Positions 1-8,518 of a DNA stretch of 64,000 nt are shown piece by piece. Origin of the DNA: UBA11986 sp963734955 (GTDB lineage: Bacteria > Bacteroidota > Ignavibacteria > UBA10030 > UBA6906); contig CAVTJO010000006.1 in NCBI GenBank assembly GCA_963734955.1, forward strand, positions 124,001 to 188,000, in the 5' to 3' direction. The position numbers were made by a program, and so were the translations under genes. Under the pieces are notes generated by a model, which did not search any database, was not told where the DNA came from, and worked only from the letters and a program-made list of their open reading frames with translations. Position 1 is the first letter of the stretch. The number at the start of each line of letters is the position of its first letter.

Positions 1-1520
1 AAGAGAAGGAATGCTGCCAGCGCCGCCGACCCTACTGCATAGCCCTTCGTCAATGCTTTTGTTGTGTTTCCAACTGAATCAAGTCGGTCGGTACGTTCAC
101 GAATTTCGTGGGGCTGTTGGCTCATCTCCACAATGCCGCCTGCGTTGTCCGTGATGGGACCGAACGTGTCCATGGCCAGAATGTATGCAGCCGTGCTCAG
201 CATACCCATGGTTGCAACCGCCGTCCCGAAGAGTCCGGAGTGTTGGAGACCTGAGCTGTCGCCAAGGAGATACGCCCCGACGATTGCGGCTGCGATCACC
301 AGAACCGGATAGCCTGTGGATTCCATGCCGACGGCAATACCGCTGATGATGTTGGTTGCCGGTCCGGTCTGCGAGGCTTCCGCAATGGATTTGACCGGAC
401 GGTACCTGTACTCAGTGTAGTACTGGGTGATGATTACAAACGCCAGCGAGGTGAGTACACCGATCAGGCCGCAGAAGAAGAAGTTCAAGTAGTACTCGGA
501 GCCGAGGAGCCAATGTGAGGCAATGAAGAAACCAACGATGGCAATTGACGATGTAACATAATACCCGCGGTTCAGGGCTTTCATCGGATCGTCTTTGTCG
601 TTTGTCTTTACCGACAGGATACCGATGATGGATGCGATGATACCAAACGCACGTGCAACAAGGGGAAAAAGGAGAACTCCGAGCAGTGTAAGCCCGTGTG
701 TTTCAAACACGGCACTATTGGCACGGTACAGTGCGGCTGCAAGGATCATGGCTCCGATATTCTCCGCAGCCGTCGATTCAAACAGGTCGGCGCCACGGCC
801 GGCGCAATCCCCAACGTTGTCGCCAACAAGATCGGCGATCACAGCGGGGTTCCGCGGATCGTCTTCAGGGATTCCTGCTTCGACTTTTCCAACCAGGTCG
901 GCTCCGACATCGGCAGCCTTTGTATAGATTCCTCCGCCAAGCTGGGCAAAGAGAGCAACGAAGCTTGCACCGAAGCCGTAACCAACAATCAGAAGAGGAA
1001 TCTTGGTCACATCCTCGGTCACGCCGGAAGCCTTGGCGAGGGCAAAGAGTCCCGCAACTCCCAACAAGCTCATCGCGACGACGAAGAATCCCGAAACTGC
1101 GCCTCCCCGCAATGCAGGCTGCAAAGCGCTGTTCATATCTCTGGTTGCACCGGCGGCTGTGCGAATGTTCGAGCGGATTGCCACCCACATGCCCATATAT
1201 CCGGCAGCGACAGAGCAAAGGGCACCCAATACGAATGACACTGTTGTCCACAACGCGAGGCTGCTTGCGCTCGCAGGGTCATGCTCGTTATGTGCCCGGA
1301 CGAATGCGTAGAGAATGTAAATGATCGCAGCCAGCGCGGTTGCCAGATAAAGGATTGTCCTGTTCTGCCGTCTCAGGAACGCCTCGGCGCCCGCCTTGAT
1401 TGCATCCGATATCTCCCGCATCTTCGGTGTGCCGGTATCGCGCCGCAGCACATCCCTCATGAGCCAGAGCGCAAAGAGAAGGCCGAGAATACTGATTCCT
1501 AATATGAGCGTTAATTCCAT
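1..1520 (-). CDS. hppA: Membrane-bound proton-pumping pyrophosphatase (5' part; runs off the window)
   Basis: Couples hydrolysis of pyrophosphate to ion pumping across the inner membrane. About 506 N-terminal residues are visible; the gene continues past base 1. The translation is strongly hydrophobic. It carries the family signature GGGIYTKAADVGADLVG, then EAGIPEDDPRNPAVIADLVG and GDCAGRGADLFES, which hold the acidic Mg-PPi ligands. The stretch GNTTKALTKGYAVGSAA has Lys at residue 488 and Thr at 491. In this family that pair marks the potassium-independent, proton-pumping class, whereas Ala at the first position marks potassium-dependent enzymes. The ATG at 1518-1520 is preceded by GAAAGGAG. 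The family is usually near 700 residues, so roughly 200 are missing off the edge. The family call is very secure; the ion specificity is inferred from these two residues. Confidence 0.95.
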   Translation of the reverse strand, partial: MELTLILGISILGLLFALWLMRDVLRRDTGTPKMREISDAIKAGAEAFLRRQNRTILYLATALAAIIYILYAFVRAHNEHDPASASSLALWTTVSFVLGALCSVAAGYMGMWVAIRSNIRTAAGATRDMNSALQPALRGGAVSGFFVVAMSLLGVAGLFALAKASGVTEDVTKIPLLIVGYGFGASFVALFAQLGGGIYTKAADVGADLVGKVEAGIPEDDPRNPAVIADLVGDNVGDCAGRGADLFESTAAENIGAMILAAALYRANSAVFETHGLTLLGVLLFPLVARAFGIIASIIGILSVKTNDKDDPMKALNRGYYVTSSIAIVGFFIASHWLLGSEYYLNFFFCGLIGVLTSLAFVIITQYYTEYRYRPVKSIAEASQTGPATNIISGIAVGMESTGYPVLVIAAAIVGAYLLGDSSGLQHSGLFGTAVATMGMLSTAAYILAMDTFGPITDNAGGIVEMSQQPHEIRERTDRLDSVGNTTKALTKGYAVGSAALAAFLL

Positions 1521-1870
1521 GTTACCGGGTGTACTCCTTTCGACTGTTGGTTACTTTGGATTTTACTCTACGATTCGCTGATCAAAAGGGGAATGGCACA
1601 ACGCTTGGATTTGCAGAACAACACCAGCCCGTTGGCGTATGCACACCGCAACATATACTTCGTCGCTACGCAGGGTCCCTTGATTTTCTATCGAATGTGG
1701 AGGCCAGACCCGCGCTGTACGCCGGGTTGACCGTGAGAAACACCCAGGCGGGTAATGCAAAAGATTGCTCACAAGAAACGGAATAATAGAGACTTAATCA
1801 AGAGTCGCACTGCCAAAAATATCGGCCGAACCTGGCAGGACCATCCTTCAAAGGGGGATGGCGAAAACGC
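1521..1870. other. Intergenic region upstream of hppA
   Basis: 350 bases separate the hppA start from the permease stop codon. Short open frames here (for example the 69-codon frame at 1563-1772, minus strand) show no family resemblance and are taken as noise. It should contain the hppA promoter on the minus strand, but no convincing -35/-10 pair or terminator was recognised. Confidence 0.4.
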
Positions 1871-3340
1871 TCATGCGTGTGGATGTCGTCTTGATGCTTT
1901 TGACCAAACGTAATAAATCGGAATCCCCAGGAGGACGATGATCACTCCCGGCCATGTATAGGTAGGTTTGAGGATCAAGAGGTCGATGGAGATTGCGGTT
2001 GCCACCACCATGTAGAGTGCGGGAAGGATCGGGTATCCGATTGCCTTGTACGGTCTTTCAGCATCCGGCCGCATCTTTCGCAAACGGAAGATTCCTCCGA
2101 CGGTAAGGATATAGAAGACGAGCACTGCGAAGATCACATAGTCAAGCAGATCGCTGTAATTCCCCGACAGGCACAGCGCACTCGCCCAGATTCCCTGAAC
2201 GAAGAGTGCCACGCCGGGGACGGAGTTCTTGTTAAGTGTTCCGGTGCTCTTGAAGAAAAGACCGTCGCGGGCCATGGCATAGTACACACGTGCACCTGCC
2301 AAAATCAGGCCATTGTTGCAGCCGAACGTTGAGATCATGATCAGCGCGGCCATGATGATTGCGGCGGGTTCCCCAAAGATCATTGACGCGGCGGCAGTCC
2401 CCACCCGGTCGTTCGTGGCGAACTGCATACCCCGGGCGAGAACGTCAGTTCCGTCGGGTGTTCCAGTCACCGGCAGGATGAGGATGTATGCGATATTCGC
2501 CATGATGTAAAGGATGGTGACAATACCCGTCCCCAATGCCAGGCTCAACGGAATATTCCTCTTCGGGTTGACAACTTCGCCGGCTGTGAATGTGATGTTG
2601 TTCCACGCATCACTGGAGAATAGCGATCCAACCATTGCAACGCCAATCGCAGCACATAGGCCGAGCCCGCCCAGGGAGTCGATGGAAATAATCCTGCCCT
2701 GAGCAACATGTGTCCATGCCGCGTGCCAGAAATCCGTCCAGTTCGCCGCAACCGCGACAGCATTCTTTCCGACAAAGAGACCGAGCAGAATCAGCCCGAG
2801 AAGCGCGATGGTCTTCGCGATGGTGAAAATGTCCTGGACAATCTTTCCCTCACGAAGTCCCCGGGCATTCAGATACGTCAACCCCGCAATCACCGCGATC
2901 GCCAGTACCTGTGCAGCAGAAATCTGCAGTCCCCCAACCGAGAAGAGAGCATTGCTTTCGCTCAAGGAGGGGATGATGACAGCTGTATATTTGGCGAATG
3001 CCACACCTACCGCTGCAATTGTTCCGGTCTGGATCACCATGAAGAAGGTCCACCCGTACAGAAACCCGATGAGCGGGTTGTATGCCTCGCGCAGGTACAC
3101 GTATTGTCCCCCTGCCTGCGGCATCATTCCTGCAAGCTCGCCATAGCTGAGGGCCGCGATGAGGGTCACCGCTCCCGTAATCCCCCATACGACGAGCAAG
3201 TAACCCGGCGATCCGACTGTGCGTGCGATATCAGAGCTGACGATGAATATCCCCGAGCCGATCATCGAGCCGATCACGATCATCGTCGAGTCCAGCAACT
3301 TCAACTCACGCTTGAATTGTGGGGTACCCTCTGCCATCAT
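1871..3340 (-). CDS. APC-superfamily amino acid permease (LAT/SteT-like)
   Basis: Predicted inner-membrane amino acid transporter or exchanger of 489 residues with about 12 hydrophobic segments. The first helix carries the APC signature VIGSMIGSGIFIVSS (about residues 22-36), the unwound substrate-binding segment. The second conserved block PQAGGQYVYLREAYN follows near residue 75. The closest resemblance is to the L-type/SteT group; the substrate cannot be read from the sequence. It is the last gene of a minus-strand transporter run and lies 27 bases after the CAT-type permease, so co-transcription is likely. It resembles the frameshifted permease at 8519-9935, which shares the GSGIF and EAGGQYV blocks, so the two look like paralogues. 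Confidence 0.88.
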   Translation of the reverse strand: MMAEGTPQFKRELKLLDSTMIVIGSMIGSGIFIVSSDIARTVGSPGYLLVVWGITGAVTLIAALSYGELAGMMPQAGGQYVYLREAYNPLIGFLYGWTFFMVIQTGTIAAVGVAFAKYTAVIIPSLSESNALFSVGGLQISAAQVLAIAVIAGLTYLNARGLREGKIVQDIFTIAKTIALLGLILLGLFVGKNAVAVAANWTDFWHAAWTHVAQGRIISIDSLGGLGLCAAIGVAMVGSLFSSDAWNNITFTAGEVVNPKRNIPLSLALGTGIVTILYIMANIAYILILPVTGTPDGTDVLARGMQFATNDRVGTAAASMIFGEPAAIIMAALIMISTFGCNNGLILAGARVYYAMARDGLFFKSTGTLNKNSVPGVALFVQGIWASALCLSGNYSDLLDYVIFAVLVFYILTVGGIFRLRKMRPDAERPYKAIGYPILPALYMVVATAISIDLLILKPTYTWPGVIIVLLGIPIYYVWSKASRRHPHA

Positions 3341-3367
3341 TTCCTCGCAAGGCGGTGTATCGAGATG

Positions 3368-4867
3368 TCACTTCGCTTGTGCGTTCAATCTCGCCATCAC
3401 GCTGTGCTTTCTTCCATATCCAAAATAGATGATGAAGCCGATGAGAAGCCAGATGATCAATCGCCACCAATTCTCGGCAGGCAGCGAAAACATCAACAGC
3501 GTACAGGAAAGTATTCCAAGGATCGGAACTACCGGGAAGAAGGGTGCCCTGAACGGGCGCTCCGCCTCGGGGTGCTTGTATCGCATGATCAACACCGCAG
3601 TGCACACGATAACAAACGCGAGCAGAGTGCCAATGTTTGTCAACTCAGCGAGAATCCTGAGCGGAAGGAAGGCTGCCATGATGGAGACGAACAGGCCTGT
3701 CAGGATCGTGGATTTCCACGGCGTCCGGAACTTCTCATGAACCGCGCCAAAAAATCCGGGCGGCACAAGTCCATCACGGGCCATGGCGAGCAGGACACGG
3801 GGCTGGCTCAGCATCATCACGAGCAGCACAGAGGTGATCCCTGTAATTGCCCCGACATCGATCAGCCGTTGCGCCCATGGGAGCCCCATTTGCTTGAATG
3901 CCACCGCAACTGGAGCATTGATATCGATCTGATCGTAACGCACCATGCCCGTGAGAATTCCCGAGACGACGATGTAAAGGACAGTACAGATCACGAGCGA
4001 AGAGATGATCCCGATCGGAACATCGCGTTGAGGATTCTTTGCCTCTTCAGCATGTGTCGAGACGGAATCGAACCCGATGTAGGCGAAAAAAATGATTGCT
4101 GCTCCTGCCAGAACGCCGAGTGGAGCGCCACCCAAGCCTGTTTGTCCAACAAGTGTATGTCCAAAGAAACTGATCCCGCTGTACCCGAATGGTGCGAATG
4201 GTACCCAGTTATCGGGATTGACGTAGAACGCTCCGACGACAATAACGAACAAAACAATCGCGAGCTTTACGATCACCATTCCTGCATTGAACCTTGCACT
4301 CTCCCTGATCCCGATCACCAGAATTGTGGTGATGATTGCTGTTATGACAATTGCGGGGACATCAAAATATGCTCCGGTGGCAAAGAAGTGCCCTGTCCCC
4401 GGATCGAAGTCGAACGGGGCGCTTCCGACGGCGAAGGGGATCTTGATTCCGAGGCTTCCCAGAAGATCCTGGAAATGGGCCGACCATCCATGCGCAACGG
4501 TGGAGGAGCCGACAGCGTATTCCAGAACCAAATCCCACCCGATGATCCACGCGAACAGCTCGCCCAGCGTCGCATAGGCATACGTGTAGGCCGATCCTGC
4601 GACAGGAACCATCGATGCGAACTCGGCGTAACACATTGCCGCAAAGACGCACGCAACACCCGCCGCCATGAACGAGAGGATCAGTGCCGGTCCGGTCTTG
4701 TCGTGCGCAGCGACACCCGTCAAAACGAAAATCCCGGTCCCGATGATTGCTCCGACGCCGAGTGAAGAAAGCGTCACGGGGCCAAGCACGCGGCGCAATC
4801 TGTTCTCACCCTTCATCTCCTCGAGCAGCAGGCTGAGCGGCTTCCTCGCAAACAATTGACTTGGCAT
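3368..4867 (-). CDS. Cationic amino acid transporter-type APC permease (YfnA/CAT-like)
   Basis: A 499-residue inner-membrane permease. After a short cytosolic N-terminus (KPLSLLLEEMKGENRLRRVL) typical of CAT/YfnA proteins it has SLGVGAIIGTGIFVLTG in helix 1 and SMVPVAGSAYTYAYATLGE in helix 3. The family imports amino acids by proton or sodium coupling; specificity is not deducible here. The ATG at 4865-4867 is preceded by a TTTGGAGCC ribosome site. A 40-residue membrane peptide ends 30 bases upstream, and the next permease starts 27 bases downstream, which supports an operon. Confidence 0.88.
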   Translation of the reverse strand: MPSQLFARKPLSLLLEEMKGENRLRRVLGPVTLSSLGVGAIIGTGIFVLTGVAAHDKTGPALILSFMAAGVACVFAAMCYAEFASMVPVAGSAYTYAYATLGELFAWIIGWDLVLEYAVGSSTVAHGWSAHFQDLLGSLGIKIPFAVGSAPFDFDPGTGHFFATGAYFDVPAIVITAIITTILVIGIRESARFNAGMVIVKLAIVLFVIVVGAFYVNPDNWVPFAPFGYSGISFFGHTLVGQTGLGGAPLGVLAGAAIIFFAYIGFDSVSTHAEEAKNPQRDVPIGIISSLVICTVLYIVVSGILTGMVRYDQIDINAPVAVAFKQMGLPWAQRLIDVGAITGITSVLLVMMLSQPRVLLAMARDGLVPPGFFGAVHEKFRTPWKSTILTGLFVSIMAAFLPLRILAELTNIGTLLAFVIVCTAVLIMRYKHPEAERPFRAPFFPVVPILGILSCTLLMFSLPAENWWRLIIWLLIGFIIYFGYGRKHSVMARLNAQAK

Positions 4868-4897
4868 TCTGTCGGCTCCAAATAGTGAGTATTGACT

Positions 4898-5020
4898 CTA
4901 CATCAGTAGTTTCTTGAGAAGAAAGAGCAGTGCTACAAGTCCAACGATGAATCCAATGATGCCAAACAGTACCTGCTTTCCCGATTGAGGTTTTTCTTCG
5001 ATGGGTTCTTGTTCAGCCAT
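4898..5020 (-). CDS. 40-residue single-span membrane peptide
   Basis: A small open frame read directly from the sequence. ATG at 5018-5020 sits behind a good AGGAGA ribosome site, and TAG is at 4898-4900. The peptide begins MAEQEPIEEKPQSGKQ, is acidic at first, then has one hydrophobic helix (VLFGIIGFIVGLVALLFLL) and ends KKLLM. This gives a short polar N-terminus and one membrane span. It lies 30 bases upstream of the CAT-type permease on the same strand, so an accessory role with that permease is possible, but this is only inference. No family was recognised. Support comes from the ribosome site, the amphipathic layout and the operon position. Confidence 0.6.
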   Translation of the reverse strand: MAEQEPIEEKPQSGKQVLFGIIGFIVGLVALLFLLKKLLM

Positions 5021-5162
5021 GACGATCTCCTATGTGTTGTCCCGAAACTTGTTTGTATGGGATTCCTTTGGGATGATACTCCCGAAGGGACCCGAGTGTC
5101 CATCCGCATCACAACTCTGAGCGAGGTTGTGATTTGGAGATGGTTGGATAACAAGTGAAGGA

Positions 5163-5516
5163 TCACAAATATCCGGAGACCGTCTGACTGTATACGAGAT
5201 GTGCAGAAAGTGGTACGCAGGCCCCGTTGCACGGTCGGGAATTGGTACAAAGGAAACTATACTTGTTTGATTTCTCAGAGTTCAGGGTGACAAGGACGCC
5301 GCACTGCCTCGGACCGTTCTCACTCTTCTTGAGCTGTGTTGCGGCTGACTCAAACCCTTCAAACTGAGATATGGATTGATGGGCCGTGTCGAACGTCTGC
5401 GTTTGGAGATGAGAGAAAAGCGGAGAGCATATCGATGTCACGACAACGAAAACTGCAAGGAGAACCACGGGAAATTGCCGCAGAATCTTGAGCCGGTGCA
5501 TGAGGCAGGTATCCAT
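5163..5516 (-). CDS. Hypothetical protein overlapping the DedA stop codon
   Basis: An open frame of about 117 codons whose ATG (5514-5516) overlaps the TGA of the DedA gene as TGATG, a common translational-coupling arrangement. A GTG codon directly upstream could also serve. The N-terminus is basic and is followed by a hydrophobic segment (FPVVLLAVFVVVTSICSPLF), so an exported or membrane-anchored product is possible. The rest is polar with several cysteines and matches no family I recognise. Gene status rests on the overlap and the hydrophobic helix. Confidence 0.4.
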   Translation of the reverse strand: MDTCLMHRLKILRQFPVVLLAVFVVVTSICSPLFSHLQTQTFDTAHQSISQFEGFESAATQLKKSENGPRQCGVLVTLNSEKSNKYSFLCTNSRPCNGACVPLSAHLVYSQTVSGYL

Positions 5517-6178
5517 CACTCTCTCGGCATCCCTGCTGCGATACGACGTTGCTTCAACCGGTGCTGGGCGTATTTTATGAGCATTGGGAGGATTGATACG
5601 AATACAACAATAGCGATCACATATTCAATGTGCTTTTCGATGCCGGGGATGGTTCTTCCGAGAAAGTAACCGAGGAGCGTCATGCTTATGACCCATCCAA
5701 TGCCACCGGTGATATTGAAAACAGCAAATCTGCGGTACTTCATCTCAGCTACGCCGGCAACAACTGGTGCGAAGGTCCGTGCAAATGGCATGAACCGGGC
5801 TATGATGATTGTTATACCCCCATACTTTTCATAGAACTCTTTTGTTTTGACCAGGTGATCGCGTCTGAACCATCGGGACTGCGGTCTGTTGTATAATCTG
5901 TGCCCGGCCCTCCGTCCGATTGTATACCCGACGGCGTCTCCCGAAACTGCCGCAACGATCAGAAGAAGGTTCAACCAGACTATATCAAGTTGGACACCTT
6001 CCTTGACACCCGCGGCAAACAATCCTGCCGTGACTAGCAATGAGTCACCCGGTAGAAAGAAACCGATCAACAATCCGGTCTCTGAAAAAATGATAATGAA
6101 GAGGCCGACGTATCCACCCCACACGATGATCTCGTCCAACGTCGGTAGTTGAGGAAGGAAAGCAACAAATTGTTCCAA
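5516..6178 (-). CDS. DedA-family membrane protein (SNARE-associated/VTT domain)
   Basis: A 220-residue polytopic inner-membrane protein of the DedA family, linked to membrane lipid (polyprenyl- or phospholipid) flipping and envelope homeostasis. Visible signatures are FSETGLLIGFFLPGDSLLVT near residues 31-50, VSGDAVGYTIGRRAGHR, and ARFMPFARTFAPVVAGVAEM near residue 130, which carries the conserved Arg-containing FxP block. Length is normal. The start is TTG at 6176-6178 behind a GGAG site. A deleted partial copy of the same gene lies immediately upstream (6203-6418), and the NSS transporter precedes that, all on the minus strand. Confidence 0.93.
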   Translation of the reverse strand: MEQFVAFLPQLPTLDEIIVWGGYVGLFIIIFSETGLLIGFFLPGDSLLVTAGLFAAGVKEGVQLDIVWLNLLLIVAAVSGDAVGYTIGRRAGHRLYNRPQSRWFRRDHLVKTKEFYEKYGGITIIIARFMPFARTFAPVVAGVAEMKYRRFAVFNITGGIGWVISMTLLGYFLGRTIPGIEKHIEYVIAIVVFVSILPMLIKYAQHRLKQRRIAAGMPRE

Positions 6179-6202
6179 TGGGTCTTCTCCAGAGATGTTT
6201 GC

Positions 6203-6418
6203 TTATCCTTTTCCTGCGGTGTTTCCCGAGCTGGCGGCGAGAATGAAAAAAGGAGCAAGCATCCAGATGTCCAACAGGGAGTCGCCAGGGAGAAAAAAAA
6301 CGAGCATCGGGCCCGTCTCTGAAAAGATAATGACGAAGAGAGCGATATAGCCGACCTTGATTGCCCAATCGGTAATGTCACCGAGGGGGGTGTTCAATAT
6401 GAACGTCACCTGTTCCAC
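6203..6418 (-). pseudogene. Truncated, internally deleted DedA paralogue
   Basis: A 71-codon frame that begins MEQVTF and contains the DedA signature FSETGPMLVFFLPGDSLL. It then jumps to DIWMLAPFFILAASSGNTAG and stops. Against the intact DedA next door it lacks about 16 residues after GDSLL (VTAGLFAAGVKEGVQL in the neighbour) and everything after the GDAVGY position. The GTG start overlaps the NSS transporter stop by one base. Its last codons fall in a 14-bp sequence, TCCTTTTCCTGCGG at 6206-6219 on the plus strand, that recurs at 6443-6456 inside the end of the NSS gene. This suggests a microhomology-mediated rearrangement. It is probably a dead remnant; a short two-helix membrane peptide cannot be excluded. 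Confidence 0.75.
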
Positions 6419-8199
6419 TACTGACTCTCAGGCTGTTGCCTGTCCTTTTCCTGCGGAGTCCGGAGCACCTTGAGAAAGAACCTGATCGCAAAAAAGGCAA
6501 TGATCGTCCACGAGGAAAGCATCGTGATCAGTGCGCTCGTTGTCATTGAATCTCCATGATCTAAGCTATCGTCTTGTTTTGCATCCCATGCCTTTTTGAC
6601 GAGGATGCCGACGCCGATCAACACCAGACAGAGCAGGATCCGGGTGCCATCAATAACGAAGACCGAGGTTGGCTCGCCGCCGACGAACCAACGGGTATCC
6701 GCAACTCCGACGTTGAAGACTGTCCCGATGATACTGTCAGGTCCGAGGGGCCATCCATTGCCGGCAAAGAGTTGTGTGAGTGCTGCATTCCATTCTCCTC
6801 CCGCCGGTTTGATCAGGGATCCGATGAACACCGCGAGCAGGAACAGCGGCGTGACATACTTGATCACAAACTTGAAGACTGTCGGAATCCTGATGTCAGC
6901 CCCCCGATTGATTTCCTCCCATCCCTTGTCAATCCCGAACACCCATGAGAAGAGTATGGTCTCTGCAAGGGCAAAAAGGACAAGGGAGAACGTCCCGGCC
7001 CAATAATCGAACTCACCGAAGGCCCCCTTTTCGTACAAAAAGACGCACGGCAATGCAAGCAGGAATGTGGCGAGGCCAAATATCCACGCGGACCGGTTCC
7101 GCTCCATCTTAAAATGATCCTGGAGGAATGCCATCACGGGCTGCCCCATTGCCAGCGAACTCGTGATGCCGGCGAAGAACAGCAGACCGAACCAGGCGAT
7201 GCCCGCGAGCGCGGCAAGTATGGGTCCCCAGTGCTGAAAGAGTGTTGGCATGGTGCGGAACCCCATCTCAAAGCCGACGTGTGCCTTCACCCAATCGAGG
7301 CCAAGATATGCCACCGCGATCGGAACGATGATCGTTCCGCCAAGCAGTACTTCGACGAATTCATTCATCCATCCGGCAGAGGCTGCATTAAGCGCAATGT
7401 CATCTTTCTCTCTCACATACGCGGCGTAGCATTGGATCGATCCCATTCCCACTGAGAGCGTGAAGAAAATTTGTCCGGCCGCCGCCAGCCATACCTTTGG
7501 GTTTGTCAAGGAATCGAATTGTGGTTCCCAGAGAAAATTCAGTCCGACAGTTGCACTATTCACGGCTCCCTGGTCACCGGCATCGAGAGTGAGTGCGCGA
7601 ATAGCCAGAAAAATTCCAAAGACGATGAGAACCGGCATCCCGATTTTGCTGGCGATCTCGACACCCTTGCTCAGACCCCGGGAAAGAATCCAAACGTTGA
7701 GGCCAAGGGTGATGAAGAAAAAGGCAAATGCTTCACCTGATACGTTGAAGAAACCGCCGGAGCCCAGGGCGAGGTAGTTGCTGAAGAAGTTGGAAACCTC
7801 ATCGGCAGATTTCCCGTAAAATGCCCCCGATACTGAATGCCACACGTATGCCAGTGTCCATGATTCGATGTAACAGTAGTAGGCCGCCACCGCAAGGTTC
7901 GTGAAGATGCCGAATGCGCCGAAGTACTTCCACACCTTGTTTCGTGTCATAACGTCGAGCATTCCGGGAGTCGAGTGGTATCCAAACTTGCCGCCATGCC
8001 GGCCAATTGCCCACTCGATCCAGAGCAATGGGACACCCATCAACAGAAACGAGACGAGATAAGGGATGATGAATGCACCGCCGCCATTCTGGACGGCCTG
8101 CGCCGGAAAGCGGAGAAAATTGCCGAGCCCGACCGCATTGCCCGCCATTGCCAGTACCAGCCCGACACGCGATCCCCAATTCTCCCTTTGCGCCATCAA
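6418..8199 (-). CDS. Sodium:neurotransmitter symporter (NSS/SNF family)
   Basis: A 593-residue inner-membrane transporter of the LeuT/NSS family, which uses sodium gradients to import amino acids or related amines. Helix 1 carries LAMAGNAVGLGNFLRFP (about residues 17-33), the sodium and substrate binding signature. It is followed by VQNGGGAFIIPYL and GVPLLWIEWAIGRHGG, all diagnostic. It is longer than LeuT (about 519), the difference lying in loops and an extended C-terminus that ends in a further hydrophobic segment. It is first in the minus-strand transporter run. The start at 8199 has another Met directly after it. The family call is very secure; the substrate is unknown. Confidence 0.95.
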   Translation of the reverse strand: MMAQRENWGSRVGLVLAMAGNAVGLGNFLRFPAQAVQNGGGAFIIPYLVSFLLMGVPLLWIEWAIGRHGGKFGYHSTPGMLDVMTRNKVWKYFGAFGIFTNLAVAAYYCYIESWTLAYVWHSVSGAFYGKSADEVSNFFSNYLALGSGGFFNVSGEAFAFFFITLGLNVWILSRGLSKGVEIASKIGMPVLIVFGIFLAIRALTLDAGDQGAVNSATVGLNFLWEPQFDSLTNPKVWLAAAGQIFFTLSVGMGSIQCYAAYVREKDDIALNAASAGWMNEFVEVLLGGTIIVPIAVAYLGLDWVKAHVGFEMGFRTMPTLFQHWGPILAALAGIAWFGLLFFAGITSSLAMGQPVMAFLQDHFKMERNRSAWIFGLATFLLALPCVFLYEKGAFGEFDYWAGTFSLVLFALAETILFSWVFGIDKGWEEINRGADIRIPTVFKFVIKYVTPLFLLAVFIGSLIKPAGGEWNAALTQLFAGNGWPLGPDSIIGTVFNVGVADTRWFVGGEPTSVFVIDGTRILLCLVLIGVGILVKKAWDAKQDDSLDHGDSMTTSALITMLSSWTIIAFFAIRFFLKVLRTPQEKDRQQPESQ

Positions 8200-8518
8200 A
8201 CGCCCTTTCGTGTCAGGAGGTGAAGAAGAGCCCGGTGTTCAGAACGAAGGTGTGCATTGATCACAAGATCACAACGTCGGAAAGAGATGAGGTGTGTGAG
8301 GGGATGAGGCCGGTTGCGACCAGATGATCCGAAGTGAGGCCATTGTTACGATCACATTCAGGAGAATATCTTGCGATGGTGTTCGTTATTCAAGGTGTGT
8401 CAGCAAGATACATGGTTCATAGTAAAAAGACAACAACAATCTCATTGCACCTTCAAATGAAAGATTCTATCTTGGCGTCAACTTCAAGGTCTGTTCCAGT
8501 TCATTGTGCCGCACGGTC
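8200..8518. other. Divergent intergenic region between two transporter genes
   Basis: About 320 bases separate the divergently oriented NSS symporter and the frameshifted APC permease, so both promoters should lie here. No confident promoter, operator or riboswitch was recognised, and the small open frames in it do not resemble proteins. Confidence 0.4.

Noticed and set aside
696..1324. Long overlapping plus-strand frames in the first 1.3 kb
   Set aside because: Antisense to the membrane pyrophosphatase, whose motifs are unmistakable.
2708..4765. A 685-codon plus-strand open frame across the two amino acid permeases
   Set aside because: Low-complexity, Asp/Arg/Cys-rich translation antisense to two well-conserved transporters; a codon-bias shadow.
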